Assembly (NCBI GenBank): GCA_947626775.1
Contig: CANQTL010000010.1
Coordinates: 20,192-84,191, forward strand
Length of the DNA: 64,000 bases
Source: an uncultured Lachnospiraceae bacterium
Lineage (GTDB): Bacteria > Bacillota > Clostridia > Lachnospirales > Lachnospiraceae
Reading direction: 5' to 3'
A program made the translations under genes and the position numbers. Under the pieces are notes generated by a model that did no database searches, was not told where the DNA came from, and saw nothing but the letters and a program-made list of their open reading frames with translations. The number at the start of each line of letters is the position of its first letter. The first letter of the stretch is position 1. Shown here piece after piece: positions 46,060-54,703 of the stretch.

Positions 46060-46095
46060 CGCGGAAAACGGCGCAAAACCGCGCGGAAAACGGCG
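46060..46095 (+). repeat. Short tandem-like GC-rich repeat in the leader
   Basis: CGCGGAAAACGGCG occurs exactly at 46060-46073 and 46082-46095, 22 bases apart, inside a GC-rich leader that contrasts with the AT-rich promoter region. Confidence 0.6.
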
Positions 46096-46124
46096 TGCGC
46101 CGGAGCAGTGGGGACGGAGAGCCT

Positions 46125-46841
46125 ATGACGGAGACATATGCCTGTATTGATCTGGAAACCACGGGATTAGATCCTAAGAGAGACAGAATTATCGAGATCG
46201 GAGTCGTCAGAGTGGAGCAAAACAGGATAGCGCAGGAGTGGACCACGCTGGTAAACCCGGGCAGGGTTCTGGAGGAACGCATCACGGAGCTGACCGGGAT
46301 ACGCGACGAAGAGCTGGCTTCAGCGCCGGATATCAGCGAGGCGCTGCCGGTTCTGATTGAGATGACGGAGGGACTGCCGTTACTCGGACACAGCGTCCTG
46401 TTCGACTATTCTTTCGTCAAGAAGGCGGCTGTCGACCGGAGGCTGTCTTTTGAGAGAGACGGGATCGACACGCTGAAGATCGCCCGCAAGTATCTCGCGG
46501 AGCTGGAGAGCCGCAGCCTGCCGTTTCTGTGCGGGCATTACGGGATCGCTCACAGCGCGCACAGGGCGCTCCAAGACGCGAGGGCTACCGTGGAACTGTA
46601 CCGCAGGCTGGCGGAGCAGTTCTATGAGAAGGAGGAGACGGAAAAAGAGAAAAGTCTGTTCCGTCCGAGGAGACTGTGCTATCGGGCGAAACGCGACACG
46701 CCGGCCACCATACCTCAGAAAGAGCAGTTATATAAACTGGCGGACAAGCATAAACTGATATTGGATTATGACATCGGGAAGCTGACGCGCAGCGAGGCTA
46801 GCCGTCAGATCGATCGGCTTCTTGCAGAATACGGACGATAG
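46125..46841 (+). CDS. DnaQ-like 3'-5' exonuclease (DEDDh)
   Basis: 238 residues from ATG 46125 (GGAGAG ~7 bases upstream); the GTG at 46095 lacks this support. Exo motifs: CIDLETTGLDPKRDRIIEIG (D, E), LLGHSVLFDYSFVKKA (D) and AHRALQDARATVEL (H, D). It matches the PolC/epsilon-type exonuclease domain without a polymerase. The C-terminal ~60 residues (PATIPQKEQLYKLADKHKL) form an extra domain seen in clostridial versions. Role in proofreading or repair. The 3' end overlaps the convergent gene by 44 bases. Confidence 0.9.
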   Translation: MTETYACIDLETTGLDPKRDRIIEIGVVRVEQNRIAQEWTTLVNPGRVLEERITELTGIRDEELASAPDISEALPVLIEMTEGLPLLGHSVLFDYSFVKKAAVDRRLSFERDGIDTLKIARKYLAELESRSLPFLCGHYGIAHSAHRALQDARATVELYRRLAEQFYEKEETEKEKSLFRPRRLCYRAKRDTPATIPQKEQLYKLADKHKLILDYDIGKLTRSEASRQIDRLLAEYGR

Positions 46842-47415
46842 GTTTCTGCATGGGAGAGTTGAGCATTTCCGCGATCGGGTAGAGACTGCCGATTTTTTCC
46901 GGCGTGTTCTGTTCCCGGTAGATCTGGCAGAGGAGCCGGTAGGTGCCGCTCACATCGGTGCCGGTGGAAACCGCAAACTCCAGCATGCGCCGCGCTTCGT
47001 CCGGATAGCCGGCGTCGTAGAGCGCCTGCGCCCATTGCTGCAGCGTGCGCACCAGAAGCGTATAGTTCTGATCGTAGGAGATCAAAAGGTCGATATTGGG
47101 AGCGCCGTAGCGCAGTTTCAGCTCCGTATTGCTGATGCCCGTAAAATTGACGATGGGGAGTTCGCTCAGAGAGCGGATGATCTGCTTGTAATCCTCCGCT
47201 TTGGGGACGTCCGCGAGCAGCGTCATCGGGAAGTCTTCCAGCGGTATCCTGATATAATCCAGATCGTCCAGAGATTTGCGTCTTGTGCTGTTTGCGGCAC
47301 GCTCCCTCTCCCAGAAGTCCTCCTGCGCATGGCCGTCGGTTTTGCCGGTTTTCTTCATATATAGAAAGAAGACCGCGGAAAGTATGAGAACGCTTGCATT
47401 TATGAGAAAAAACAT
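46798..47415 (-). CDS. Membrane-anchored protein of unknown function
   Basis: 205 residues. N-terminal membrane helix (FFLINASVLILSAVFFLYM), then a soluble domain with LRYGAPNIDLLISYDQNYTL and a TPR-like C-terminal part (LYDAGYPDEARRMLEFAVST, YRLLCQIYREQNTPEKIGSL). GAAAGGA precedes the start. Convergent overlap with the exonuclease gene. Divergent from a tiny membrane protein gene 38 bases away. Confidence 0.7.
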   Translation of the reverse strand: MFFLINASVLILSAVFFLYMKKTGKTDGHAQEDFWERERAANSTRRKSLDDLDYIRIPLEDFPMTLLADVPKAEDYKQIIRSLSELPIVNFTGISNTELKLRYGAPNIDLLISYDQNYTLLVRTLQQWAQALYDAGYPDEARRMLEFAVSTGTDVSGTYRLLCQIYREQNTPEKIGSLYPIAEMLNSPMQKPIVRILQEADRSDG

Positions 47416-47422
47416 ATATAAT
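47394..47422 (+). promoter_or_regulatory. Promoter for the small membrane protein
   Basis: TTGCAT (47394-47399), 17-base spacer, consensus TATAAT (47417-47422). It lies inside the 5' end of the divergent gene. Confidence 0.75.
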
Positions 47423-47453
47423 ATCCTTTCAGAAAGTGGGGAGGAATCGTTTT

Positions 47454-47549
47454 ATGCTCAACCGAAGAAAAAAGAAGATTATCTCTTCCGTTATTATTAT
47501 CGTTATCGTGCTTGCGATGGTGGTTCCGCTGGTGCTTTCGGTGCTGTAG
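47454..47549 (+). CDS. 31-residue membrane peptide
   Basis: ATG 47454 follows a strong GGGGAGG (47439-47445) and a consensus promoter. The product has a basic start (LNRRKKK) and one hydrophobic helix (IISSVIIIVIVLAMVVPLVL). This type of tiny helix-only protein is common in Clostridia; function unknown. The stop lies at the edge of the palindromic repeat region. Confidence 0.65.
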   Translation: MLNRRKKKIISSVIIIVIVLAMVVPLVLSVL

Positions 47550-47760
47550 GCGTCGCTTGTTTTGCTGTTACATATATACTCGCAAGCCTGCGCCTGCGGC
47601 GCGACTCGCCGGGTATAGTTCCTTGATGCCGGGCTACATGATACTCGCAAGCCTGCGCCTATGGCGCGCCATTGTCCGCTTCGCGGACGGCTTGCTCGTT
47701 AATGACCGCAGCAAAACAAATGCCGCCTGCGGCGTCGCTTGTTTTGCTGTGTGGTCATTA
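47549..47760. repeat. GC-rich composite repeat/palindrome region
   Basis: About 210 bases built of repeats. A 20-base unit beginning GGCGTCGCTTG occurs exactly at 47549-47568 and 47731-47750. A 28-base unit beginning ATACTCGCAAGCC occurs at 47576-47603 and 47641-47668 with two mismatches. A long imperfect stem joins TAATGACC (from 47700) with GGTCATTA (to 47760), including GCAAAACAA/TTGTTTTGC. GTCCGC-TTC-GCGGAC is a perfect inner hairpin. It lies between the small peptide and the VanW gene and could be a REP/MITE-like element with regulatory effect. Confidence 0.7.
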
Positions 47761-47817
47761 CATTATAACATAAATCATCTGTGGGAGCAATTCCGCGCGG
47801 GGAAGGGACGAAGATCC

Positions 47818-49320
47818 ATGAGGAAGCTATCGTTGGCGGTACCGGCCATGCTGGCGGCATTGACAGTTATCACGATGCCGGTTAATGCCGAGGAGAACAG
47901 AATAGAGACAGGAATCTATGCGGACGATATGGATCTGTCCGGCATGACGGTGGAAGAGGCCGGCGACGAGATCAGGTCGTATGTGTCCTCCTTTGGCGGC
48001 GCGCAGATTACACTGAACGCTGCGGACGGCGGCACGATCACCGCCACAGCCGAGGAGCTCGGCCTGAAGTGGGGCAACGAGACAATGCTGGACGAGGTGT
48101 CAAACTTCGGACACGACGGGGACATCCTGCGCTGTTACAAGGAATTGAAGGATCTGGAATACAAGAATAAAGTATATGAGATATGTTTTGACTTTGACAG
48201 GGCAAAGATCAGATCGCTCATTGAGCAGAATGCCGAACAGTATGATCAGGAGGCCGTCAACGCGTCTTTGGTAAAGACAGAAAACGGGTTTGAGATCACG
48301 GAGGGGCAGATGGGAATCCTCATCGATGTGGCGGCTTCCACGGACGCCGTGTACGATTATCTGACCGGCAGCTGGGACGGCGCCGACTGCGCGGTGGATC
48401 TGGTGATCACGACGGACGAACCGAAAGGCAAGGCGGAGGATCTTGCCCTGGTCAAGGATGTGCTGGGGACTTTTACGACCAGTTACTCCACTTCCGGCAA
48501 GGCGAGGAGCGCGAATGTGGCTAACGGGTGCAGCCTGATCGACGGCACGACGCTGTATCCGGGCGAGGAGTTTTCCGCCTACGAGGCGGTGTCTCCTTTT
48601 ACGGAGGAGAACGGCTATTATATGGCGGGATCGTACCTCAACGGCCAGGTGGTGGACAGCCTGGGCGGGGGCATCTGCCAGGTTTCCACGACGCTGTACA
48701 ATGCGGTGCTCCGGTCGGAACTGGAGGTGACAGAGCGGTACAATCACTCCATGATCGTCACCTATGTGGATCCTTCCGCGGACGCGGCAATCGCGGAATC
48801 TTCCGGCAAAGACTTTAAATTTAAAAACAACACGGATTATCCGATCTATATTGAAGGCAGGACCAATGCCGACAAGCAGATCACTTTTACGATCTACGGT
48901 GTGGAGACGAGGGACCCCGGTCATGAAGTCAGCTTCGAGAGCGTTGTCCTGGAGCGGAACGTGCCGGAGGAAGAGATCATCTACGCAGATGAGGCGCAGC
49001 CGCTCGGATACTGCGTCGTCCAGTCGGCGCATATCGGCTACAAGGCGCAGCTGTGGAAGATCGTGCGTGAGAACGGCGAGGAAGTGAGCCGGGAGCAGAT
49101 CAACAGCAGCAGCTACATGAAAGTTCCCAGAAGTGCGACAGTGGGCGTCGCAACGGAGGATGAGGGCGCCCGGAATGCCATTATGGCGGCGATTGCTACC
49201 AATAGTGTGGATGAGGTCAAGGCGGTGGCCGGCGCCTATAAGGCGGCAGCAGATGCGGCGGCGGCACAGGCAGCGGCGGCAGCGGAACAGCCTCCCGCAG
49301 AGCAGCCGCCGCAGCAGTAG
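47818..49320 (+). CDS. VanW-family secreted protein
   Basis: 500 residues from ATG 47818 (GGGGAAGGGA upstream). The frame is open to 47512, but that extension only translates the palindrome region. Signal peptide ~1-26 (LSLAVPAMLAALTVITMPVNAEE), an N-terminal PG-binding-4-like domain (~27-215), then the VanW core LGTFTTSYSTSGKARSANV, NGCSLIDGTTLYPGEEFSAY, GGGICQVSTTLYNAVLRS. A G5-like tail and an Ala/Gln/Pro-rich C-terminus follow. VanW proteins are cell-wall associated with unclear biochemistry; this is not a vancomycin cluster. Confidence 0.9.
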   Translation: MRKLSLAVPAMLAALTVITMPVNAEENRIETGIYADDMDLSGMTVEEAGDEIRSYVSSFGGAQITLNAADGGTITATAEELGLKWGNETMLDEVSNFGHDGDILRCYKELKDLEYKNKVYEICFDFDRAKIRSLIEQNAEQYDQEAVNASLVKTENGFEITEGQMGILIDVAASTDAVYDYLTGSWDGADCAVDLVITTDEPKGKAEDLALVKDVLGTFTTSYSTSGKARSANVANGCSLIDGTTLYPGEEFSAYEAVSPFTEENGYYMAGSYLNGQVVDSLGGGICQVSTTLYNAVLRSELEVTERYNHSMIVTYVDPSADAAIAESSGKDFKFKNNTDYPIYIEGRTNADKQITFTIYGVETRDPGHEVSFESVVLERNVPEEEIIYADEAQPLGYCVVQSAHIGYKAQLWKIVRENGEEVSREQINSSSYMKVPRSATVGVATEDEGARNAIMAAIATNSVDEVKAVAGAYKAAADAAAAQAAAAAEQPPAEQPPQQ

Positions 49321-49346
49321 AATAACAGTCGGTCAGGCGTAGGATC

Positions 49347-50333
49347 ATGAGAACAGGGAAAATATCGGAGAGCGTTTTGAAACGTTCCGTTTTGCGGAAA
49401 ATAGACGTACATAGGCAGGAAGTGATAGACGGCGCAGGCGTAGGGACGGACTGCGCCGTTTTGTCGTTTGCAGACGCGGATGACGTCGTGCTGTCCGCCG
49501 CGCCTGTGAACGCGCCGGTCGGAGAGGTCAGCGCCTGTGCGGTGACGACGGCTCTGAACAATATTGCGGCGGGCGGTGCGGAGCCGGTGGGCGTCCTGCT
49601 CTCGATACTCCTTCCGGAAAATACGGAAGAAGAGGCTCTGCGGTATATGATGGAGCAGGCGCGGGACATATGCCGCGCCTGCGGCGTACAGATCGTCGGC
49701 GGGCACACGGAGGTCGCGCCGGGCGTCCTGTATCCCGTCGTGACGGCGACCGGTATAGGGAAACGGCAGGCGGGCCGCGCCATGCGGGGCGTCGGGCCGA
49801 ATATGGATCTGGTCGTGAGCAAGTGGATCGGCCTGGAAGGGACAGTGCGTCTGGCTGTGGAGCATCGGCAGGAACTGTGCGCGAGATATCCGGCCCGCAT
49901 GATAGATGAGGCGGCGGACTACCGGCGGTTTCTGTCCGTGATACCGGAGGCCGCCACCGCCGTGAAGTCCGGCGCCTGCGGTATGCATGATGTCTCCGGC
50001 GGAGGGATCTATGCGGCTCTGTGGGAACTGGCGCAGAGGGCGGGCGTTGGACTTGCGGTCGATTTGAAAAAAATTCCTGTCCGGCAGGAAACCATAGAGA
50101 TCTGTGAGTTTTTCGGGCTGAATCCCTATGAACTTCTGTCGGGAGGCTGCCTGCTCATGGCGGCGGAGAACGGTGCGGCGCTTGTGGAAGCGCTGGAACG
50201 GGAAGACATTCCCGCCGCCGTGATCGGCCAGACGACGGAGGGCAGCGAGCGCGTCGTTTACAACGACGGCGAGAAGCGCTATCTGGACAAACCGAAGACG
50301 GATCAGATCTACTATGCCGCCGCGGAACATTAA
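49347..50333 (+). CDS. AIR-synthase-like (HypE/PurM/ThiL superfamily) protein
   Basis: 328 residues. The N-terminal ATP-binding part has GVGTDCAVL, NNIAAGGAEPVGVLLSILLP and GGHTEVAPGV, and the C-terminal part has GMHDVSGGGIYAALWEL. This pattern matches HypE-like AIR synthase relatives found alone in Clostridia without hydrogenase genes. There is no C-terminal cysteine as in true HypE (ends YYAAAEH), so it is not expected to mature hydrogenase. Probably an ATP-dependent enzyme of unknown substrate. Confidence 0.8.
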   Translation: MRTGKISESVLKRSVLRKIDVHRQEVIDGAGVGTDCAVLSFADADDVVLSAAPVNAPVGEVSACAVTTALNNIAAGGAEPVGVLLSILLPENTEEEALRYMMEQARDICRACGVQIVGGHTEVAPGVLYPVVTATGIGKRQAGRAMRGVGPNMDLVVSKWIGLEGTVRLAVEHRQELCARYPARMIDEAADYRRFLSVIPEAATAVKSGACGMHDVSGGGIYAALWELAQRAGVGLAVDLKKIPVRQETIEICEFFGLNPYELLSGGCLLMAAENGAALVEALEREDIPAAVIGQTTEGSERVVYNDGEKRYLDKPKTDQIYYAAAEH

Positions 50334-50363
50334 AGGAACCAAAACGGAGAACGGAGGATTATC

Positions 50364-50846
50364 ATGAGAGAGGAATTGTTAGCGATTATTGAAAAAAACA
50401 GCCGCATCGATTTAAAGGAGCTGGCTGTCATACTGGGTGTGGAGGAGGTCGACATCGTCAACGAGCTGGCGGCTCTGGAAGCCGAGGGGATCATCTGCGG
50501 CTATCACACGATGATCGACTGGGAGAAAACTTCCATCGAGAAGGTTTCCGCCCTCATCGAGGTGCGGGTGACGCCGCAGCGCGGACAGGGATTTGACACA
50601 ATCGCCGAGAGGATCTATAAATACCCGGAAGTCACTTCCGTCTACCTGATTTCCGGCGGCTACGATCTGCTCGTCACGCTGGAGGGCAAATCCTTAAAGG
50701 AGATTTCCGGCTTTGTGTCCGACAAACTGTCCACGCTCGATTCCGTCCTGAGCACGGCGACGCACTTTATCCTGAAAAAATATAAGGATCACGGAACGAT
50801 TCTCGCGAAGAAGTACGAAGATACCAGAGAGAAGGTGACACCGTGA
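50364..50846 (+). CDS. Lrp/AsnC-family transcriptional regulator
   Basis: 160 residues, ACGGAGG before ATG 50364. N-terminal HTH (DLKELAVILGVEEVDIVNEL) and a RAM ligand domain (VSALIEVRVTPQRGQGFD, VTSVYLISGGYDLLVTLEG). Overlaps the aminotransferase start by 4 bases, so it likely senses an amino acid handled by that enzyme. Confidence 0.92.
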   Translation: MREELLAIIEKNSRIDLKELAVILGVEEVDIVNELAALEAEGIICGYHTMIDWEKTSIEKVSALIEVRVTPQRGQGFDTIAERIYKYPEVTSVYLISGGYDLLVTLEGKSLKEISGFVSDKLSTLDSVLSTATHFILKKYKDHGTILAKKYEDTREKVTP

Positions 50847-52015
50847 AAAACATGTTATCCGAACAGATCGTAGCGCTGAAGCCCTCGGGTATCCGCAAAT
50901 TTTTTGATATCGTCAGCGAGATGGACGACGCCATCTCGCTGGGCGTGGGCGAACCGGATTTCGACACGCCGTGGCATATCCGGGACGAAGGCATCTATTC
51001 GCTGGAAAAAGGGCGGACTTTCTATACATCCAACGCAGGACTCAGGGAGCTGAAGGAGGAAATCAGCAAATATCATAAGAGAAAGCAGGGCGTCGCTTAT
51101 GACCCGGCGCATGAGGTGTTAGTTACGGTGGGCGGTTCCGAGGCGATTGATATCGGACTGCGGGCCGTGATCAATCCGGGCGACGAGGTGCTGATTCCGC
51201 AGCCCAGTTTCGTCTCCTACGAGCCCTGTGCGATTATGGCGGGCGGCGTGCCGGTCATCATCGAGCTGAAAGCGGAGAATGAGTTCCGTCTGACGGCACA
51301 GGAACTGGAGGACGCCATCACAGACAAGACCAAGGTGCTGGTGCTGCCCTTCCCCAACAATCCGACCGGCGCGATCATGGAGCGGGCGGATCTGGAAGCG
51401 ATCGCGGAAGTTATCCGGAAGCATGACATCCTCGTGATGTCCGACGAAATCTATGCGGAACTCACCTATAAGGAAAAGCATGTGTCCATCGTGGAGATCG
51501 AGGGAATGCAGGAGAGAACGATCCTGATCAACGGTTTTTCCAAGGCGTTCGCCATGACGGGCTGGCGTCTCGGCTACGCCTGCGGGCCGAGAGAAATTAT
51601 TCAGCAGATGACCAAGATTCACCAGTTCGCGATCATGTGCGCGCCCACTACGAGCCAGTATGCGGCTGTCGAGGCGCTTAGGAACGGAGAGGCGGATGTA
51701 CAGGAGATGCGGACGGCGTACAACCAGAGAAGACGCTATCTGATGCACGCTTTCCGGGAGATGAAACTGGAGTGTTTCGAGCCTTTCGGCGCGTTCTACG
51801 TCTTTCCGTGCATCAGGGAATTCGGCATGACCAGCGAAGAGTTTGCGGAGCGGTTTCTGGCGGAAGAGAAGGTGGCTGTCGTGCCGGGCACGGCGTTCGG
51901 CGACTGCGGCGAAGGATATCTGCGCATCTCCTACGCATACTCGCTCGACAACCTGAAACTGGCGATCGGCAAGCTGGCGCATTTCGTAGAGAAGCTGCGG
52001 GCGGAGCGGAAATAG
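50843..52015 (+). CDS. Class I/II PLP-dependent aminotransferase
   Basis: 390 residues. PLP lysine in NGFSKAFAMTGWRLGYACG; FPNNPTGAIMER and VMSDEIYAELTY are standard fold-type I motifs. Resembles the PatA/AspC-like group that often pairs with an Lrp regulator in Firmicutes. Substrate not deducible; aromatic or aspartate/diaminopimelate-pathway amino acids are possible. Confidence 0.92.
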   Translation: MKNMLSEQIVALKPSGIRKFFDIVSEMDDAISLGVGEPDFDTPWHIRDEGIYSLEKGRTFYTSNAGLRELKEEISKYHKRKQGVAYDPAHEVLVTVGGSEAIDIGLRAVINPGDEVLIPQPSFVSYEPCAIMAGGVPVIIELKAENEFRLTAQELEDAITDKTKVLVLPFPNNPTGAIMERADLEAIAEVIRKHDILVMSDEIYAELTYKEKHVSIVEIEGMQERTILINGFSKAFAMTGWRLGYACGPREIIQQMTKIHQFAIMCAPTTSQYAAVEALRNGEADVQEMRTAYNQRRRYLMHAFREMKLECFEPFGAFYVFPCIREFGMTSEEFAERFLAEEKVAVVPGTAFGDCGEGYLRISYAYSLDNLKLAIGKLAHFVEKLRAERK

Positions 52016-52027
52016 GAAACGGGCAAT

Positions 52028-52522
52028 ATGCACATTGTGTTACATCAGCCGGAGATTCCGGCGAATACGGGAAATATTGGCCGTACCTGCGTCGCTACAG
52101 GTACGAGCCTTCATCTGATTGAACCGCTCGGGTTCCGGCTGGATGAGAAATCAATCCGGCGCGCCGGCATGGACTACTGGGGGCAGTTGGACGTTACAAG
52201 GTATATAAATTACGCTGAATTTCAGGAGAGACATCCCGGTGCGAAGATATGGTATGCGACCACGAAAGCAAAGCGCGTCTACACGGAGGCGTCTTTTAGT
52301 CCGGACGATTATCTTATGTTCGGCAAAGAGAGCGGCGGAATTCCCGAAGAGATTCTTGTGGAAAATGAAAGGGCCTGTATCCGTATCCCGATGATGGATC
52401 AGATCAGGTCCCTGAATCTGTCGAATGCCGTGGCCATCGTGCTCTATGAGGCGCTGCGGCAGAATCACTTCGGCGGTATGCAGACGCAGGGGGAACTCCA
52501 CCGCCTCCAGTGGCGGGATTAG
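52028..52522 (+). CDS. trmL: tRNA (cytidine/uridine-34 2'-O)-methyltransferase, SPOUT family
   Basis: 164 residues. Start MHIVLHQPEIPANTGNIGRT, then GFRLDEKSIRRAGMDYW, MFGKESGGIPEEIL and IRIPMMDQIRSLNLSNAVAI are diagnostic for TrmL/YibK knotted methyltransferases. Methylates the wobble base of tRNA-Leu with SAM. Convergent 4-base overlap with the histidine kinase gene. Confidence 0.94.
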   Translation: MHIVLHQPEIPANTGNIGRTCVATGTSLHLIEPLGFRLDEKSIRRAGMDYWGQLDVTRYINYAEFQERHPGAKIWYATTKAKRVYTEASFSPDDYLMFGKESGGIPEEILVENERACIRIPMMDQIRSLNLSNAVAIVLYEALRQNHFGGMQTQGELHRLQWRD

Positions 52523-53943
52523 TCGTCGTCCTCCATGTCGGATTTCGGCAGGGAGAAGATAAATTCCGTGCCTACGCCCTCGGTGCTGATGACGTTGATA
52601 TTTTCCCCGTGGGAGCGGATAATCTCCTTGGTGATGGACAGGCCCAGACCTGTCCCTTTTTTGTCTTTGCCGCGGGACAGATCGGACTTGTAGAAACGCT
52701 CCCAGATCAGCTTCAGATCGTCCTTGGGAATGCCGATGCCGGAGTCCTTGACGCTGACGAAAACCTTGTTGTGTTTTTCTGTCGTCTCCAGTTTGATGAC
52801 CGAATTGTGGTGGCTGAACTTGATGGCGTTGTCTAAGAGGTTGTAGAGTACCTGCTGAATTTTGTCCATATCTGCGGTCACGTACATCTCGTCGCCTGTC
52901 AGCACCAGCTCGATGGCGATGGTCCTGGCGCGGCACGTGCCCTCGAAGGAGGCCGCCACGCTGCGGATCGTCTTGTTGATGTCGAAATCCGTCTTATTCA
53001 ACATCATCCCCGCTGTGTTCAGATTGTTCAGGGTCAGCAGGCTGTTGGTCAGTTTGTGCAGGCGCTCCGTCTCATTCAGGACGATGGTGAGATATTTTTC
53101 GTGCATTTCGGGCGGGATCGTGCCGTCGATCATGGCTTCCAGGTAGCCTTTGATGGAAGTCAGGGGGGAGCGGAAGTCATGGGAGACGTTGGCCACGAAT
53201 TTTTTCTGGTCGTCTTCGGACCGTGCGATCTCGCTTGCCATATAGGAGAGGGTGGCGGCCAGGTATCCCATTTCGTCTTCGCTCTCCACATTAAATTCAT
53301 AGTGCATGTTGCCGCTGGCGTATTGTTCCGTGGCCAGCGTAATCTTGCGCAGAGGGATATAGACGATCTCCGTAAAGAAGATCAGAATGATCAGGGACAG
53401 CAGAAAGAGGATCACCAGCGTGATGTAGGAGATGTTCAGCAGGCTGTCTGTCTCCGAGCGGATATCCTGCATGGAGCTGTGGATGACCACGTAGCCCTTG
53501 ACCTTATAGTCGGAGGTGATGGGGGCGAATACGCTCAGCATCTCCTCGTCGAAAGTGTGGAAAAAGTTCCCAACCGTATAGTAGGAGCCTTCGGTGATCG
53601 TCGGATCGAAGTTCTCGATCACGATCTCGTTTTCCACATCCAGAGGGGAGGAGGAGTCCAGGATCATGCGGCCCGACGGATTGATAATCCACAGTGTGGC
53701 ATTCAGGTATGCGTCCAGGGCGTCAAGCTGCGACTTCACGGCTTCCAGAGAGATCTCATTGTTGTAGAGGCCGCTCGCGTAAGTGTTGGCGATCAGCACG
53801 GCCTCCCTGTAGAGGTCGTCCGCCCGCTCTTTTTTCAGATGGTCGAAGGTCATGTTGGACACGAAGGTAGCCACCACGACGAAACCGAACAGGCCGAAGA
53901 TGATATAGGCGAGTATCAGTTTGAGATAAAGCGTTTTTCTCAT
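52519..53943 (-). CDS. Two-component sensor histidine kinase
   Basis: 474 residues. Two membrane helices (~10-30 and ~170-192) flank an external domain of ~140 residues. HAMP, the HisKA box FVANVSHDFRSPLTSIKGYL and HATPase_c (LLDNAIKFSHHN, VKDSGIGIPKDDL, GTGLGLSITKEI) follow. The H-E/D box is HDFRSP. The start overlaps the regulator stop by 4 bases, so the pair is coupled. Ends in an acidic tail (MEDDD). Confidence 0.94.
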   Translation of the reverse strand: MRKTLYLKLILAYIIFGLFGFVVVATFVSNMTFDHLKKERADDLYREAVLIANTYASGLYNNEISLEAVKSQLDALDAYLNATLWIINPSGRMILDSSSPLDVENEIVIENFDPTITEGSYYTVGNFFHTFDEEMLSVFAPITSDYKVKGYVVIHSSMQDIRSETDSLLNISYITLVILFLLSLIILIFFTEIVYIPLRKITLATEQYASGNMHYEFNVESEDEMGYLAATLSYMASEIARSEDDQKKFVANVSHDFRSPLTSIKGYLEAMIDGTIPPEMHEKYLTIVLNETERLHKLTNSLLTLNNLNTAGMMLNKTDFDINKTIRSVAASFEGTCRARTIAIELVLTGDEMYVTADMDKIQQVLYNLLDNAIKFSHHNSVIKLETTEKHNKVFVSVKDSGIGIPKDDLKLIWERFYKSDLSRGKDKKGTGLGLSITKEIIRSHGENINVISTEGVGTEFIFSLPKSDMEDDD

Positions 53944-54650
53944 AATACATCCTGTCTTGACTCAAATTTATAGCCGATTCCCCAGATCGTGGCAATGCGC
54001 CATTTCTCATGGTCGCTGATCTTCTCCCGCAGCCGCTTGATATGGACGTCCACGGTGCGCGTGTCGCCGATATACTCGTAGCCCCAGATCTGATCCAGAA
54101 GCTGTTCCCTCGTGAAGACGTGGTTCGGGGAGGACGCCAGAAAATAGAGCAGTTCCAGCTCTTTGGGCGGCATCTCGATCGTCTTTCCCATATAGATGAC
54201 GGAATAGTTGGTCTGATTGATGATCAGATCGGGATATTCCACGCATTTGACATCGGACGGCTTCGCCTCCGCGGCAGCAGGTTTATAGCGGCGCAGAACC
54301 GCCTTGACTCTCGCCACCAGCTCCTTCGAGTCGAAAGGCTTCTCCATATAGTCGTCGGCGCCCAACTCCAGCCCCAGCACCTTGTCGAAGACCTCTCCCT
54401 TGGCGGAGAGCATAATGATCGGCAGATTGGATTTCGAGCGGACCTCCCGGCAGACTTGATAACCGTCTATGCCCGGCAGCATCAGATCGAGCAGCATCAA
54501 ATTCGGCTCGAAGCTGTCCACCGCCGCAAGCGCCGATTCGCCGTCGCCCGCGATCATCGTCTCGAAACATTCCTTCGTAAGATACAGCGAAATCAGCTCC
54601 GCGATGTTGTTGTCGTCATCCACGATCAGTATTTTCTGTTTGCTTGCCAT
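53940..54650 (-). CDS. OmpR/PhoB-type response regulator
   Basis: 236 residues. Receiver: ILIVDDDNNI, phospho-Asp in LMLLDLMLPGIDGYQ, T/S in MLSAKG and K in MEKPFDSKEL. The C-terminal winged helix has LELLYFLASSPNHVFTREQL, then DQIWGYEYIGDTRTVDVHIK and GIGYKFE. Upstream of and coupled to the kinase gene. Confidence 0.95.
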   Translation of the reverse strand: MASKQKILIVDDDNNIAELISLYLTKECFETMIAGDGESALAAVDSFEPNLMLLDLMLPGIDGYQVCREVRSKSNLPIIMLSAKGEVFDKVLGLELGADDYMEKPFDSKELVARVKAVLRRYKPAAAEAKPSDVKCVEYPDLIINQTNYSVIYMGKTIEMPPKELELLYFLASSPNHVFTREQLLDQIWGYEYIGDTRTVDVHIKRLREKISDHEKWRIATIWGIGYKFESRQDVL

Positions 54651-54703
54651 AGCGATACCCCTTTTTTCTTAATTTCTGATTCTATGCTTTCTGCGGCGGC
54701 TGT

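Noticed and set aside
47512..47817. Upstream extension of the VanW gene
   Set aside because: It translates the palindromic repeat region; the signal peptide and ribosome binding site place the start at 47818.
47818..49320. Vancomycin resistance determinant
   Set aside because: VanW-domain proteins are common in Clostridia outside resistance clusters; no vanA/B/H/X genes are present.
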